Assembly (NCBI GenBank): GCA_000711775.1
Contig: ARYC01000649.1
Span: forward strand, 62,001-126,000
DNA: 64,000 nucleotides
Reading direction: 5' to 3'
Source of the DNA: Oxytricha trifallax
Taxonomy: Eukaryota > Ciliophora > Spirotrichea > Sporadotrichida > Oxytrichidae
Below are positions 1 to 12,058 of this stretch, in pieces. Every line of letters begins with the position of its first letter. Positions within the stretch are counted from its first letter, which is position 1. A program made the translations under genes and the position numbers. Under the pieces are notes generated by a model. That model did not search any database, was not told the DNA's origin, and was given only the letters and a program-made list of their open reading frames with translations.

Positions 1-1040
1 CTGATTTCCCTCATTAACCATTTTTTCGTATTTTCAACTGCTACTATTATTAGTTTACTCATTGAATGATACACTAAGATTAATTCGTGGTGAATTATCG
101 CTGTGATTAGGACTAACCACTGCTGTACGAGGTTTCTAAAGTATTTTCCTGCGATTTGCAGTTAATGCAAATTGACTTTACTATTATTTTTACATTATTT
201 ATTCTTTCATAATTCATAATACAAATAAGTTTGTAATTTAACATTAATACTGCATTTCTTATTTAAATTCATAAATTAAATTTTATAAAAGTTTGCAGAT
301 TAATTTTAATATTAGAATTTAGAATATGTGATTATCAATCTTATCATGAATATTTTAAACCCCTCTTTTTTTCTAAAAAATTTTCTAATGTGGCATTTTT
401 TATGAATTCTAATTCAATGAAATAATTTATTTTTGACTATTGCTATTTTTATGGACAAAAGTCATCATTCACTTCCCTTTGAAATCTCTTTTTTGAAACG
501 TTTTTGCATTTAATATTAATAAAATTATTGGCAATAAACTTTATATGGATACTTTATACTAAAATAAGATGATAATTTAATATAAATAAATATGAAAAAC
601 AGCAGCACTATAAACATTGCTTTGTAACCCTCTGATAAATCAGAGGATTAAAATTAAATTTAATAAACGATAAGTGTTCCTTAAAAGATAAAGATAGATA
701 TAGAAAGAACACCTACAAATAAAGAGAGGTTGTAATCAAGAGACTATTCCTTCAAGCCAAAACGATCTCTTTAAAATTTTTATATAGAAATTAATACATA
801 AAGCTTTACTAATTTCATTGATGAAATCTTTTTATAAGAAATATATAAATTTATAAATATCTACTTCATAGCAGCAAATATACTTGTTTTTCGATAAAAA
901 TTACATTGGGGTATTGATGCTAAACGCCCATAACTTATCTGATTTCTCAACAAGCAGGCCGGTTATTACTATATCTATAGAGAATATATTAAGCTATTCT
1001 AAATTGGAATGTTATTTAACATAAAATTCAGGTATTTTAA
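1..1040. other. AT-rich non-coding stretch
   Basis: I see no convincing reading frame here with TAA/TAG as glutamine. The stretch is AT-rich with poly-T runs and one short palindrome near 631-648 (cctctgataaatcagagg). It may be intergenic or germline-limited DNA ahead of the gene at 1041. Confidence 0.5.
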
Positions 1041-4000
1041 ATGAAAGTTAGTATAAACGAATTCTTTGGATTTAACTTGGAGACTAAAATCAGATAACTA
1101 GTAACCGACTGTAACAATCTACTCAAAATTCATCATGAACTTACTGTAAATCGAGTTAAAGGGGCAGAAGAGAAAACCAAAAGGAATTTCTAGCAAATTG
1201 GAGAGTTAAATTTCATCCTCCAGAAAACTTTAATTAATTTATCTGATAGTAAAATTGCAAGAAATCACTTAATTAATAATTATGAATGTGCAAAGATCAT
1301 CTTGTATGGAAGAGGTGCACTAGTAGATTTTACTAATGGAAAATGAGAGGAAAGTAAGTGAGTCAGAATTAATAAATTAAGTCAATACTAGCAAACAGCT
1401 TTTGAGGTAGATTTAAGAAAAAGTATAATAAGTTGATGAAGAATTAATTAATTATAATTTTCCTGCTTTTCTCTCTATTTATAATAGGTTTACAGATAAA
1501 ATTAGAAGCATTAAAAAGGTAAAAAATTTACTGCTATTTCAAATATATTTTATGAAGTAATTCGTTCGGACAGACGCCTGCATGAGATGTTCAAGAAAGA
1601 TTTAACTGACATGAGAAACGACATTATTTAATTCAAATTTAATTCTCAGACGAATACATCAAATTTAAGTTAGATTTCTAAAATAAGCAAGATAAATTCA
1701 TGTTTGAGGTTTAAAAGGTTTAAGAGTAGATGAATCTTAGTGGAATTAGAATTTTTAAATTACCTTACTTACATTTTAAAAGAAATTAAATCTATCTTCA
1801 AAGTAGAAATATTTCTTATAAAAAATATTATATTTGCATAAGGATAGGGATTTTTTAATTAATGGTATAAAAATTATAGAATAGGCAATCACATGGAAAT
1901 ACTGCAAAATCACGAAACAATAATAAATACATACAAAAATAGTTTTGAAGAGCTTTATGAGACAGTTGCCGATATCAATGATTAGAAAATGGGCAAAAAT
2001 ACTTATGAAGCTGAGCTCACTCAAATAATTTTCTTATATTCTCAATATAGTGATATCTGATGCTAATAATATTAAAATATCCCCTTATTTCTTAGTATAT
2101 TGAATAAAAATAAGAAGAGACTTGAAGAACTTGAAATTTATGAACGAAGACACCTACAATTCTTTGCAAATGACTGATAATTATTTAGACAGGTACTTGA
2201 AGATAGACATATTAAATAAAGTGGTAGAAGGTATGTTTTGCACAATTAATGATAGTGAAGTGATTGAGAAACTTATTGACTATAGCAAGGTCAGATACTA
2301 TGACCTAAAGAGAAATTTATCCTTTATTAAGATATCTTTACTCTTTTATTTTATAGAAAGATTGATGAATTAGAGAATATATTAAATTCAAGGAAAATAG
2401 AAACATAGTAACTGCAACAACCTGTTAAGAAAGTAGGGGCAGCCCTTTTAAACTCCTTGAACTTGCAAAACCTCCAGCAACCCTCAGCCATCCATGAAAA
2501 GAAAGCGATTTAGAGCAATTTCAACAAATTAGGCTATAAAATCCCTCAATATGAAAAATTAGAGTAAAGGGATAGCATTAGAAGCACTCCTATTGGAAAA
2601 AAACACACTCTCATAGGCATTAATAGTATTGAAATATAGCATGTTTAATGGGCTGAATAATAAAGATAAGCCGATTGAGAGGTCTTCTAAGGAATTTGAT
2701 AATTTTAAAAAGAAGGTTATGCATTAAAATTTTATATTGGTTGTGATGAGTTATTAAAATTTTTACATAAAAATTGTTGTCATGATTTAACCAATAAGGG
2801 TATTATTTTTTTTCATATTTTATTTATTGATGAGCTTGCATGTTGTTAGAAATATTATTTGTACAATAAATTTATGCAGACACATAAAGTATAGGCAAGC
2901 TTTGCGCCACCAGCAGGGTTAAAGAAGGCATTTTCCAGGAAGTCAAGTTAAACAATGGGAGAAGAGTAGTAGCATAAGAAGGAACCCTCAGAGACAATAA
3001 ATGAAGAATTCTTCGAAGATTATACTTAATTTATAATCACTAATTTGATTCAGGTTTATTTAGAAACATTTAATAAAATTTCTCTAATTTCTTTTCTACT
3101 TAAGATCTGCAGGAAGACTAATTTGCCGATGGAGGCGATGATTAACATCTAATTGATGATTCAAACTTTAACAGTGACGCCAATAATATATAATAAGAAA
3201 TACCATCTCATTTAGGATTATGTTATAAGAGCAAATTTTAAGAATAATTGATTATTTTTATTTATGCAATAACACTCTATAAAAAGGATCTCTATCTATT
3301 CTAATCATTTATCTATTTTTAATTCAGAACTAGCAGTTTTAAGATCCATTAAAATCGCCAAGAACTCCTTCTAGACTTCGAAATTTAAATAGTCTATAAT
3401 TATTACATCAAAATAATTCACATATCTTATCTATTATAAAAAGAAAATTTATTCCTTAGAAAATTATTCACAAATATAAAAGAGCACCATTCAAAAAGAT
3501 TATAGTGAACTCAACTTCATCCGCTTAAGTTTTACAAATTAAGGAACTCAAATCTTTCAATGAGAAAATTAATACTGAGCTGGTTAAGTGGGTATATTTT
3601 AATTAATTTTTGTCCAATAATACCTAAGTTTAAATATATATTAAGGATGGCAAGCACCAATCCCATTAAGAGAAAATTAGCATATTAGAGGATTTAGACG
3701 ATGAGCTCAAGGAAATAGTTTTGCAATCTTCAGAATAAATCGAGGATATTTACAAGAAAATAGGAGATTTGTAATTCATGTGTGAAAAGCTGTCATCTTA
3801 GATTGAATCTGAAGATAACAGAATAATGTAGTATGTTGGAGAGTAAATCAATTTACAGAATGAGAAAGTTTCTAATGTACAACTAGATATCGACGAGGAT
3901 TTTAAGCGGAGAATTAGAGAAAAGAGCAATTTTGATTGGCTTTTATATTAAATTGATATTCTTACTTATTAATCAATAAATTTTAATTATTTCTCCACTA

Positions 4001-6731
4001 CGTATAAATTATTATAAAATGATTTTATAATTTTATATTTAATAGCTTTGAAAAAACTAGACAGTGAGATTGTTTCTTTTAAAGATAAAGAAAATAGAAA
4101 TGAGGAAACTGTGGGATACATAATGGAAAATATAAGGATATTAGTCTAAGTTTCAAGAACATTGAGTCAGTTAACCAAACAGGATGAAATCGATAAGAGC
4201 GCCATGCAGCTTCTAGGACTTAAAATGAACAATGGCGAGGCTGCATCTAATATTGCTGTTTAAATTATTAATCCTTTAATTAAATTCCAAGTAATTAAAG
4301 AAGAATATAAAAGTATGGTAAAACCTAAATGCCACAGTTTATTTTTAATACTACTACTAGATAAATGTCACAATAGCCTAGTAATAAACAAGTCAGGAAA
4401 AATAATCCAACTATCAATAGTGTCTTAACTGGTAAATCCTAAATCTTCTGATTCTTATTTAGTTATTTGAAATAATGCGAGTTTATTTCGCATGATAACT
4501 CATAAGACGATCTTAAAAATGGAAGTTTGTCTTTACAATCTATAGCCTCAATTAACACTAACCCAATGAAATCTGTGATATCTTTTGACAGAAATTGTCT
4601 CTCTTGTATTAGCTAGTAAAATGTAGTAATAATAATGTTAAATATGAAATGCTTATAAGAATATCATGTACATTTTAAATATTTCTCATTATATTAATGC
4701 CTTTAAAATAGCTTTTTTGCAGTATTAACCCCAAAAGGTATTGTTTAACAATGAAGTGCATGAGCGTTTAAATTTAATAGAAAAATGCATACAAAATTTA
4801 GAATAACTAAACAGTTCTACTTTCATGAAGTCACTCAATCAAACTTAATAGTAGTAATAGCAGAAGAAATTAATATAAGTTTCAATGCCTTTGGTCTATG
4901 AAAACCTATCTCAATTTTAAAATGATGAGTAAATGAATTTATTTATTAATCAGATGAAAATTATTAATAATTTAATTGAAAACACATAAGTTTCAATAGA
5001 ATTTAATATAAATAGTATAATAAAATTTGGAAGCTACATTACTCACAATATTAGAGAAGAAGATTCTTAATAGGCAATTGTAAAGATTGATAAATGGACG
5101 ACTTAAAACGATGATGACAACTATTAAAATCTAAACAGAAGCAAGTCCTCGACAACTCAATCGCCTAGAATTTATACATTGAATATTAGTCCTAGAAGAG
5201 ATAATAAAGTCATGATAGATAAATTTAGTGGCAAACTAAAATTAAGTTTAAATATATCCCTATAATATGGAAATACTATCAAATTAATTCTTAAATTATA
5301 TATAGAGTAAAATTAAAATTGTTTCATTTCTTCATTCATATTTATATAAAATATAAACTAGAATCAAGAAATTTAAAGAAGAAACTAGGCGATGGTATCA
5401 ACAATCTCTCTAAATTAACGAAAAACTTAGCTATTGATGAATTCATAAGCAATCGTAACTTACCAGAGCTAAAAGCAAAATATGATTACAACAGCACATA
5501 GCTATTTAAAACTTTGGCTTAACCTAAAACTGCCAGATAGCTTTCCAGAAATCTCATTTTTAATTAAATATAGAGCATTATGTAATTTAAAAATTTAGAT
5601 ATTTCAAATTTCAATTAATTTGATTTTGCTTGGATTTGGAAATTTATCGAATAGAGAGGGGATAACAAGTTAGTGAGGGGACTCATTACAATCCAAATCC
5701 ACCAATTTACTAACTTTCAATTAAGGTACTTCTTAATATAGGAAAAAGAAAAACTTTAAAAAAGCTGTTGATTTTTCTAATTTAGAACTAAAAAGTAGAA
5801 ATACTCACTTGCAGTCTATCAATAATACTGACTCAAATACGATATCATAAATATATTTGTTTCATTGAAATGAATTGTTGACTTAAATTTTAATACTAGT
5901 CCATCCTAAACGACAAGGACACATTAAGCTCCTTTACAAAGAGCAGTTACAGTTCAACAATCTAAAAATTAAACTTTACTTTAAGCTTACACTTCTCAAG
6001 TTCATATCTACAATAATGAAAGTATTGCTAAAGTATAACTGAAATTGAAAAAAAAATAATTTAAATTAATATAAATATAAATAAAAATAGTGGCAGTTAA
6101 AGTTGGTCAAAGTTTTATGATCTTTGGCTCATTTGATAAAAATTTTCAAAATTATTATGTTATCTCATCCCTAGAGCGAGTAAACTCAAGTTTAATTGGA
6201 TGCTTATAATTTCCCTATTTTACGGTTTTCAATTAAATTCAAGTTAAATCATTTTAGAGATGAGATAAAATAGTACAGCCATTAGTAAAGCCCTGTTTTT
6301 TTTGAAATCTTTATTGAATGAGCCCAAGATCATCATACTTGGCCAATTTTAACTGTCACTATTTGATTTATATTAATTTAAATTAATTATTTAATTCAAT
6401 TATACTTTAGCAATACTATCATTATAAATTATATGATCTTAATCATATTAAATGATTACTTTCCAAATTCTCTATTTATAGTATTAATTTTACTAATAGT
6501 AGCTTTCTCAATACTTAATATGTAAACACGATTCAAGCCTTATCTAATTCAGATTATAAAAACTATCACCCAATGAGTAATGTTGCTCTTATTTCAACTA
6601 ATAACAGCAAAAGATATGTGCAAACAAACACCGCTCTATTATAAAAATAAGCATAGTAATCGCCTCAAAACACTAGCAAAATGAATGTGAAACGGGCTTA
6701 AACTGTTAATATTACCTAAAAGAGATAATGA
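1041..6731 (+). CDS. Multi-exon coiled-coil protein, function unknown (may be two genes)
   Basis: An ATG at 1041 opens a frame of about 100 aa beginning MKVSINEFFGFNLETK. Coding pieces then continue on the same strand in changing frames to the TGA at 6729-6731. They are joined by short introns, for example gtgggtata...attaag near 3591-3648. The segment from about 3649 to 4260 is rich in Glu, Lys, Leu and Gln with heptad-like spacing, so a coiled coil is likely. Near 4600 there is the motif FDRNCLSC. The C-terminal part is Ser/Asn/Gln-rich and ends near KMNVKRAQTVNITQKRQ. A palindromic TA element lies at 6025-6413, close to a probable intron. No family was recognised. Several frame changes were not resolved into exact splice sites, and there may be two adjacent genes, with a second start possible near 4370. 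Confidence 0.55.
6025..6413. mobile_element. Palindromic TA-flanked MITE/IES, copy 2
   Basis: The element is 389 bp and flanked by TA at 6023-6024 and 6414-6415. The left end TTGCTAAAGTATAA and the right end TATACTTTAGCAA are inverted copies. Internal blocks GGCAGTTAAAGTTGG and GAGCCCAAGATCAT match the other copies in the window. The arms are more diverged than in copy 6. It sits inside the coiled-coil gene, in or beside an intron; simple TA-to-TA removal does not by itself join two clearly coding frames. Confidence 0.8.
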
Positions 6732-6928
6732 ATTGATTGCAGTGTTTAATTCTTGACATAAATTTAGTGAGTTAATAAGTTTTATATAAAGCCAGTTAAT
6801 TTCTTAAGTAATTCATATGATAATCTAGTATAAACTTAATCAGAAAAAACAATTGCAGGTAGTCTTTTTCTTCTGAATTTTAACATTAAAGTTTTCATCT
6901 AAATCAATCTTAGCTTTGTATTTCCCTG

Positions 6929-7785
6929 TCAAGACTTTATTTTTTACACCCAACTATACATATCCAAGCTATTCATGCCACTTAATGCAGATCCATATAT
7001 CACACTAAAAATTATTTTTAATTTAAAATATTTCTACTTTTCGACTTTTATCTTTTAAAAATTGATGCATCGTGAATATATCACATTTAAATTGGGATGT
7101 TAATCAAGATATTCACTTTATATTATAGAAAGTTTCTATAAACTGTTTATCTATAAAATCTCTGCGGTTGTCCCATTTATTAAATATCAATAAAATTGGT
7201 TTTATGCTTTAATTTAATTAAATAATGATTCATAAATAATTGTTAAAAAAATAAGCATTCAATTTTATTAGAATTTTATAAGACATTGAAGATAAACTCA
7301 AATTCCATCATAGATTAACTCATTTAGCTTTGATTCTAAACATCCACAATATACTAAAATCATTTTTGAGTAAAGTCCGTTCTTACAATTAATGAATGAG
7401 AATCAGGTATAAATTTATGCCAATTTGCGATCATTGCTGAGCCTACTTCATTCATAAAATACTCCTTATTATCAATTTTAAGAGTGTTTGTGTCAAAACC
7501 AGTTTATAGAATAATATCATTTAGCAATCTTAAGTTTTAATATCAATAAAGAACTAAAATTAATTTTGATAACTGTTGGGTTAGTTTCAAAATCCAATTC
7601 TTTGATATGATAATTATCCTTTTTGTTTGTTGAAATCTCTAAATATACTATTTTAATGCGAATTCATAAAAATGAGAGGAGTGTATTACACTTGAACCTT
7701 TTGATCATTAGAGATTTCCCAAAACCATCTAATCCTAGAACCAAGATGTGAGTTTTGCGCTTGTGTTTATTTTCATTTTGAAATT
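6929..7785 (-). CDS. ARF/ARL-like small GTPase with degenerate switch II
   Basis: The minus strand encodes, in order, a P-loop HILVLGLDGFGKS (GxxxxGKS), a switch-I-like NPTV...GFDTNTLKIDNKEYF, a switch-II position reading MNEVGSAMIANWHKF, the core strand SLIYIVDVQNQS, the guanine-specificity motif ILLIFNKWDN (NKxD), and a C-terminal YGSALSGMNSLDMYSWVQ (SAL motif) before the TGA at 6929-6931. This order and length fit ARF/ARL GTPases, which act in membrane and ciliary traffic. A 33-nt GT-AG intron joins HSLI to YIVDV. The DxGGQ motif is changed to EVGSA, so the catalytic glutamine is missing. The break between NPTV and GFDT lacks a clear AG acceptor and may be an IES. The first exon was not identified. 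The gene converges with the coiled-coil gene about 200 bp away. Confidence 0.85.
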
Positions 7786-7936
7786 AATTTTTAAATAATC
7801 TAAAATTGAATTGTATTAATTTGATTTTAACTTATTCAAAATTAAGGATATATGAGTTATAATATTTGATCTATAAACTTTCTGATTAAAAAGTAAGAAA
7901 TTTATTTATATTTTGCTTCACATAATTGTGATATTA

Positions 7937-8349
7937 TTGCTAAAAAATATTTAATTTGGGTAAATTAAATTAAATTTAATTAATATAATATTAATTTAGT
8001 GGCAGTTGACTTTCTCCAAACCTATACAATATGGTACTTTTCTGATAGATAATTCAAAATTAGCTGGACTTTGCAATTGGCGGTACTGCCTTATCTCATC
8101 CCCAGAGCGAGATAACTCTACTTTAATTTTGGGTGATTTGTTTAGTAAATTACAAGAAATTAAAGTGGAGTTATCTCGCTTCTATGATGCGATAAGGCAG
8201 TACCGTCAATATTAAAGTCCAGCTGATTTTGAATTATCTATCAGAAAAGTATCCTATTTTCTAGGTTTGGAGAAAGTTAACTGCCACTAATTTGTAATTA
8301 TATTAATTAATTTTTATTTAATTTTCCCAAATCAATTATATTTTAGCAA
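7937..8349. mobile_element. Palindromic TA-flanked MITE/IES, copy 1
   Basis: The element is 413 bp between TA at 7935-7936 and TA at 8350-8351. Its ends are TTGCTAAAAAATATTTAATT and AATTATATTTTAGCAA. The two halves fold on each other almost throughout, including ATTCAAAATTAGCTGGACTT on the left and its complement on the right. It lies about 40 bp upstream of the ATG at 8390, in the leader of the next gene rather than in its coding sequence. Confidence 0.9.
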
Positions 8350-8389
8350 TAATAATTTTAATCTTGATAAAATAATCATTAGCAAACAA

Positions 8390-10276
8390 ATGAGTAGTAA
8401 TCCCAATGCATCTCAGCAGATGCTATATAGAGAATAACCACAGCCTGAACCACAATAAATGCAGCAATAAAAATAGCCTGTGGATATTAAATTCTGTAAG
8501 TTTCGAGATTATGCTCGCAAATATAAGTAATAAATGAAGATGTAGTTATACTAATCATGCATTTTTATTGAAATTTTTGAAATATTTTAGATTATCGAGA
8601 CTTTAATAATCTTTTAACTTATAGCAAAAGGAGGTGATGGAGGAGACGGAAAGCCATTCATTGCTTATAGTAGTACTTCAAGCTCCGTGTAATGCAGAAC
8701 AGATCCTGAAAATCCAGGATAATAGATTTGCAAGAAAAGCACAAGATAGAGCTATCTAGACCCAGCTACTGGGACACTTGTAAGTGAAAAGTAAAATAAT
8801 GGATTTTTCCATTAGTAAAATTATCTGAATTTCTAATTAATGTCGATAAGCTTGACATTTCAACTTTTAGAGCTAAAGAGTATAAGAAAGTGAAGAGTAT
8901 AAACCAAATACAGGAGATTTCTTTGGAGGAGGAGGCCCTAGTTTGTTTTCTTAGATAGGAAGTACTTTTGGAGGTGCCGATAATGATGGTAGTAATTCAG
9001 GGTATTTCTCAAGGGGCTCAGGAAGCAATGGAAATTTCGAGAATAATTAGTAGAACAAACCTTCAATTATAGATAAATTGTAAACTTTATTTTAATCATT
9101 ATTCACATAAAATGCTTTAGGAATAACTACTTGAACAAGAATGACTAGGAAGACCATATTTAAAATTACTAACAGTATCAATATTGTAGGAATACATTTG
9201 ATTTGGGGATATTAATTACAATTAATTAATTATTTATTAACTTCAGTTATGTTTTTGGAAATGTCTCCAAACCCTGGCTTCATTATTGTAATTGGATAGC
9301 GTGTTAAAAATAAGACTGTGGTTATTATTGCTAGAATGATTTTATCTACTCGCTTAAGCGAGAAAAAAGCCTTTAACTGTTTTTGGGAGTTCGCTAATAT
9401 CGAAATATCTCGCTTCCTGGGACAATTCAGGAATATTTCCAATAGTAAAATCCAGCTAAAATTACGAGATCTACCGTAGGATCTACTCAGATTTAAATTT
9501 TGAGTGACTTTAAATATGTTAACTGCCAATATTTTAATTTTTAATTGTTTTAATTTAAATTCATTTTCTCAAATCGATTGTATTCCACAATAATAATAAT
9601 AATAGTAATAAGTTTAGCCATAATATCAAAATCCTTAGTTCTCAGCCGGAGGTGCACCCTATCCTCCTTATCAAGCTGGATACCAAGACCAAGAAGTTAT
9701 GAAAATGAATAAGACAGGCTAATCACCAGTAGAATGAACCCATTCAGAATGCTTGAAGAAAGTGAGAGACAAATAAGATCTATGTTAGGAGAGGATTTTG
9801 GCCCATTCAATCGAGTTGATTAAGATAACTTCGGCTAAGATCACGGTTTCAGAGATGGCTTTGGAAATGGACGAGATATATTTGAGGAGTTTGAGAGAGA
9901 ATTGTTCAGAGGTTTTGGAATGAACCCATTGAGAGGTGGCTCTTTTTAACAAGGTTAAGGTTGCTATCCTGGAGGTATGAATTCTTATCAGACATCATGG
10001 AGTGGGTAATTTGGAGGTCTATAATGAATTTTTTAGCAAAACTTTAAACCTTCTAACCATCCCAGAAACTATCGTTAGCAACAATAAAAATTCTAAAGAG
10101 GCTAATACCAACAAGAAGATCAAGGCTTTGTGCCAAAACAAATGTATCAACAATAAAATTAACATAAAATGAATTAGTAACAAAATCCAGAATAATAAGA
10201 AGCATTTAAGATAAAATAGACTACAAATCCAGTCTTAGAGGGAATCAAATTTTCTGGAAAGAATTATGATGTTTGA
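8390..10276 (+). CDS. Gln/Gly/Asn-rich protein, possibly MLF-like, interrupted by a MITE
   Basis: The start is ATG 8390 (MSSNPNASQQMLY). After an intron the protein continues with KPFIAYSSTSSSVQCRTDP and a Gly-rich stretch around DFFGGGGPSLFSQIGS. Coding runs into a palindromic element at 9184-9590 exactly inside a Gln tract. Removing the element with one TA gives QYQ followed by a run of Gln and VQPQYQNP in frame. Further on come NPFRMLEESERQIRSM and FEEFERELFRGFG, and the end is SGKNYDV at the TGA 10274-10276. The Met/Phe/Gly-rich segment and the TYSS-like block loosely recall myeloid leukaemia factor proteins, but their order differs and I do not insist on this. One unresolved frame change lies near 9690, and an in-frame TGA is at 10025-10027. 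Confidence 0.65.
9184..9590. mobile_element. Palindromic TA-flanked MITE/IES, copy 3 (second subfamily), inside CDS
   Basis: The element is 407 bp between TA at 9182-9183 and TA at 9591-9592. The ends are TTGTAGGAATACATTTGATT and AATCGATTGTATTCCACAA. This end sequence is shared with copy 6 and differs from the TTGCTAAAAT ends of the other copies. The insertion is in a glutamine tract. Precise removal leaving one TA keeps the frame open on both sides. Confidence 0.92.
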
Positions 10277-10289
10277 ATTATTAATTTAT

Positions 10290-11935
10290 GAAATTATTAT
10301 TAAACTAGAAAGTTAAAAGTTTTCGATTACGAAACTCTTTCTATGGAACCGTCTCACATCTCTCTACAAAATACTTTCAAATAGTTTGAGAAGCTTTCAA
10401 CACTTCTCTCCTAAGCATTCGCTTTCCAAAGGGATTACCTACCAAAAATTAATTAGGTTTCCCTCACTTTAAAAAAGCTAAACGAACAAGGAACTAACTG
10501 CTACCTAAATAAGATAGAATCTTCTTATCTAAAGAAGACATGGCTCCAACTAGTTAGCTTCAAAGTCTTCCAAAAGAGGATAGAGGAACACATCACCACT
10601 GCAAACATCGATGAACTAATCTTTACTACCCTAGGCTCCATTTAAAGCCCTGAAAGATCCACTGAACAAGTGCTTCTGCTTCAAATTACAACTAAACTTC
10701 TTCTTAATGCTATATAGTAACTATAGAAGGCTTTGCCTTAATTTACTATTTAATAAGAAAAGTAAGCACAAACTCATATGACGCACTCGATGACGCAGTA
10801 GATCAGTATACACACTGATCAGAAATTAAGTAACTTCACAACAGAAAAATTTCTGACCAATTAGATCGGTAATTAAAACAATAATCAATAATAATAACTT
10901 TTAAGTTATTAATAATCAAACTCTAATTAAATTAAGAAGTCAGGGATTGAATTATTAGACTAAATGATACAATCATATCAAGAACTCAATTAGGTTTCAT
11001 AATAACTAATTGAAGAACAAAAGTAATCCTCAAAGATAATAGCTAACAAAGTGACCAGAATGCTGGGAAAAAGTCAGGACAACACTAACACTAGAATAAA
11101 ATAAGCAATTCATTTCAATACGCTCTCACTCAAGAAAGACTAAGAAGACTTAAAAATTTCTATTGAAGCCATTGGATAACTAATCCAAACTAACTCATTA
11201 CAATAGAACATCTTCTAAAATAAAATGCTTGAGGAAAAGAAACAAGGAGAGCAATAATAGACACCTCCCCAACAAAAAGAACATAAAGGACCTATAAGGA
11301 TTAGAAAGGCTACCTTAAATTACGACAACAAAACAAGACATATCTAGATAGACAATCATACCAGCCCAAAGATCTTCAAAATAATAGATGACTACTATTA
11401 TAAAAAACTCAAAACTTTTTTCATTTAGATCTAAGACAAATGGGTGGACAGTCTACAATACATATATGTTCTCATGCCAAAAGCTATGCTACAACTTCTA
11501 GAATAAAACACCATGAAACTATTAAGGATGGTTGATGATCTAGAGGAAAAAGACAGACTAAAAATCTAACCACTACAAAGAAGACTAATGGAAATGGGAG
11601 ACAAGAAATACTGTATGAAGGGCCAGGAAAGACTAGAAGTATTCTTAATACACTAAGACTTAATGGTCTTCATAGCTGAAGCTTATGCACTTAATCTTAC
11701 GCTACCTGACATGTCAAAAGATAGAGAACTGATGGAACAAGATAACAGAAAAATCAGTGAGAGACAAACGCTTCTCCTTCAAGGATAGAAGCACAGAAGA
11801 TGATCATTATGTATTATCTTACTTAAAATTAAAAGGGCTTGACCCTTATTTGCATTAAACGCAATTATAGATCGGGGGTCCCCAGAGACCTCAATGTGAT
11901 CACATTATTATTATTATTATTATTATTATTAATTT
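10290..11935 (+). mobile_element. Retroelement-like unit A with (TTA)n tail
   Basis: The unit has an intact ORF (10343-11803) and a 3' non-coding region with two hairpins (AAGGGCTTGACCCTT near 11833, and the block starting ATCGGGGGTCCCC at 11870). It ends in a (TTA)n tract at about 11906-11935. The same GC-rich block and TTA tail recur at 35393-35442, and a related layout occurs at 41195-41288. A simple-repeat 3' tail after a conserved stem is typical of target-primed retroelements. No reverse transcriptase was seen. The 5' border is a guess, and target-site duplications were not established. Confidence 0.65.
10343..11803 (+). CDS. 486-aa ORF of retroelement-like unit A, Gln-rich coiled-coil protein
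   Basis: A single uninterrupted frame of 487 codons runs from ATG 10343 to TGA 11801-11803 when TAA/TAG are glutamine. It starts MEPSHISLQNTFKQFEKL, is very rich in Gln, Leu and Lys, and has a poly-Gln stretch in the middle (around residues 170-190). A basic segment GPIRIRKATLNYDNKTRHI lies around residue 315, and the protein ends GQKHRR. No introns are needed, unlike the neighbouring cellular genes. I recognise no catalytic domain: no reverse transcriptase or endonuclease motif is visible. A nucleic-acid-binding ORF1-type protein of a LINE-like element is a reasonable guess from the tail structure only. Its intactness suggests recent activity or selection. Confidence 0.8.
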
Positions 11936-12058
11936 AGAAGAAAAAGCTTTTAGTTTTAATGATCTTATATTAATAAAAATTTACAATAAATAAATCTTTC
12001 TACTTTATCATTGCCAATATCTTTGTAATCAACTATCTCAATATAAGGCTTGCTTAAA

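Noticed and set aside
8006-8215. 69-aa ORF
   Set aside because: It lies wholly inside palindromic element copy 1; the reading comes from the repeat arms.
9230-9529. 99-aa minus-strand ORF
   Set aside because: It is contained in palindromic element copy 3 and has no similarity to ORFs in other copies, so it is chance.
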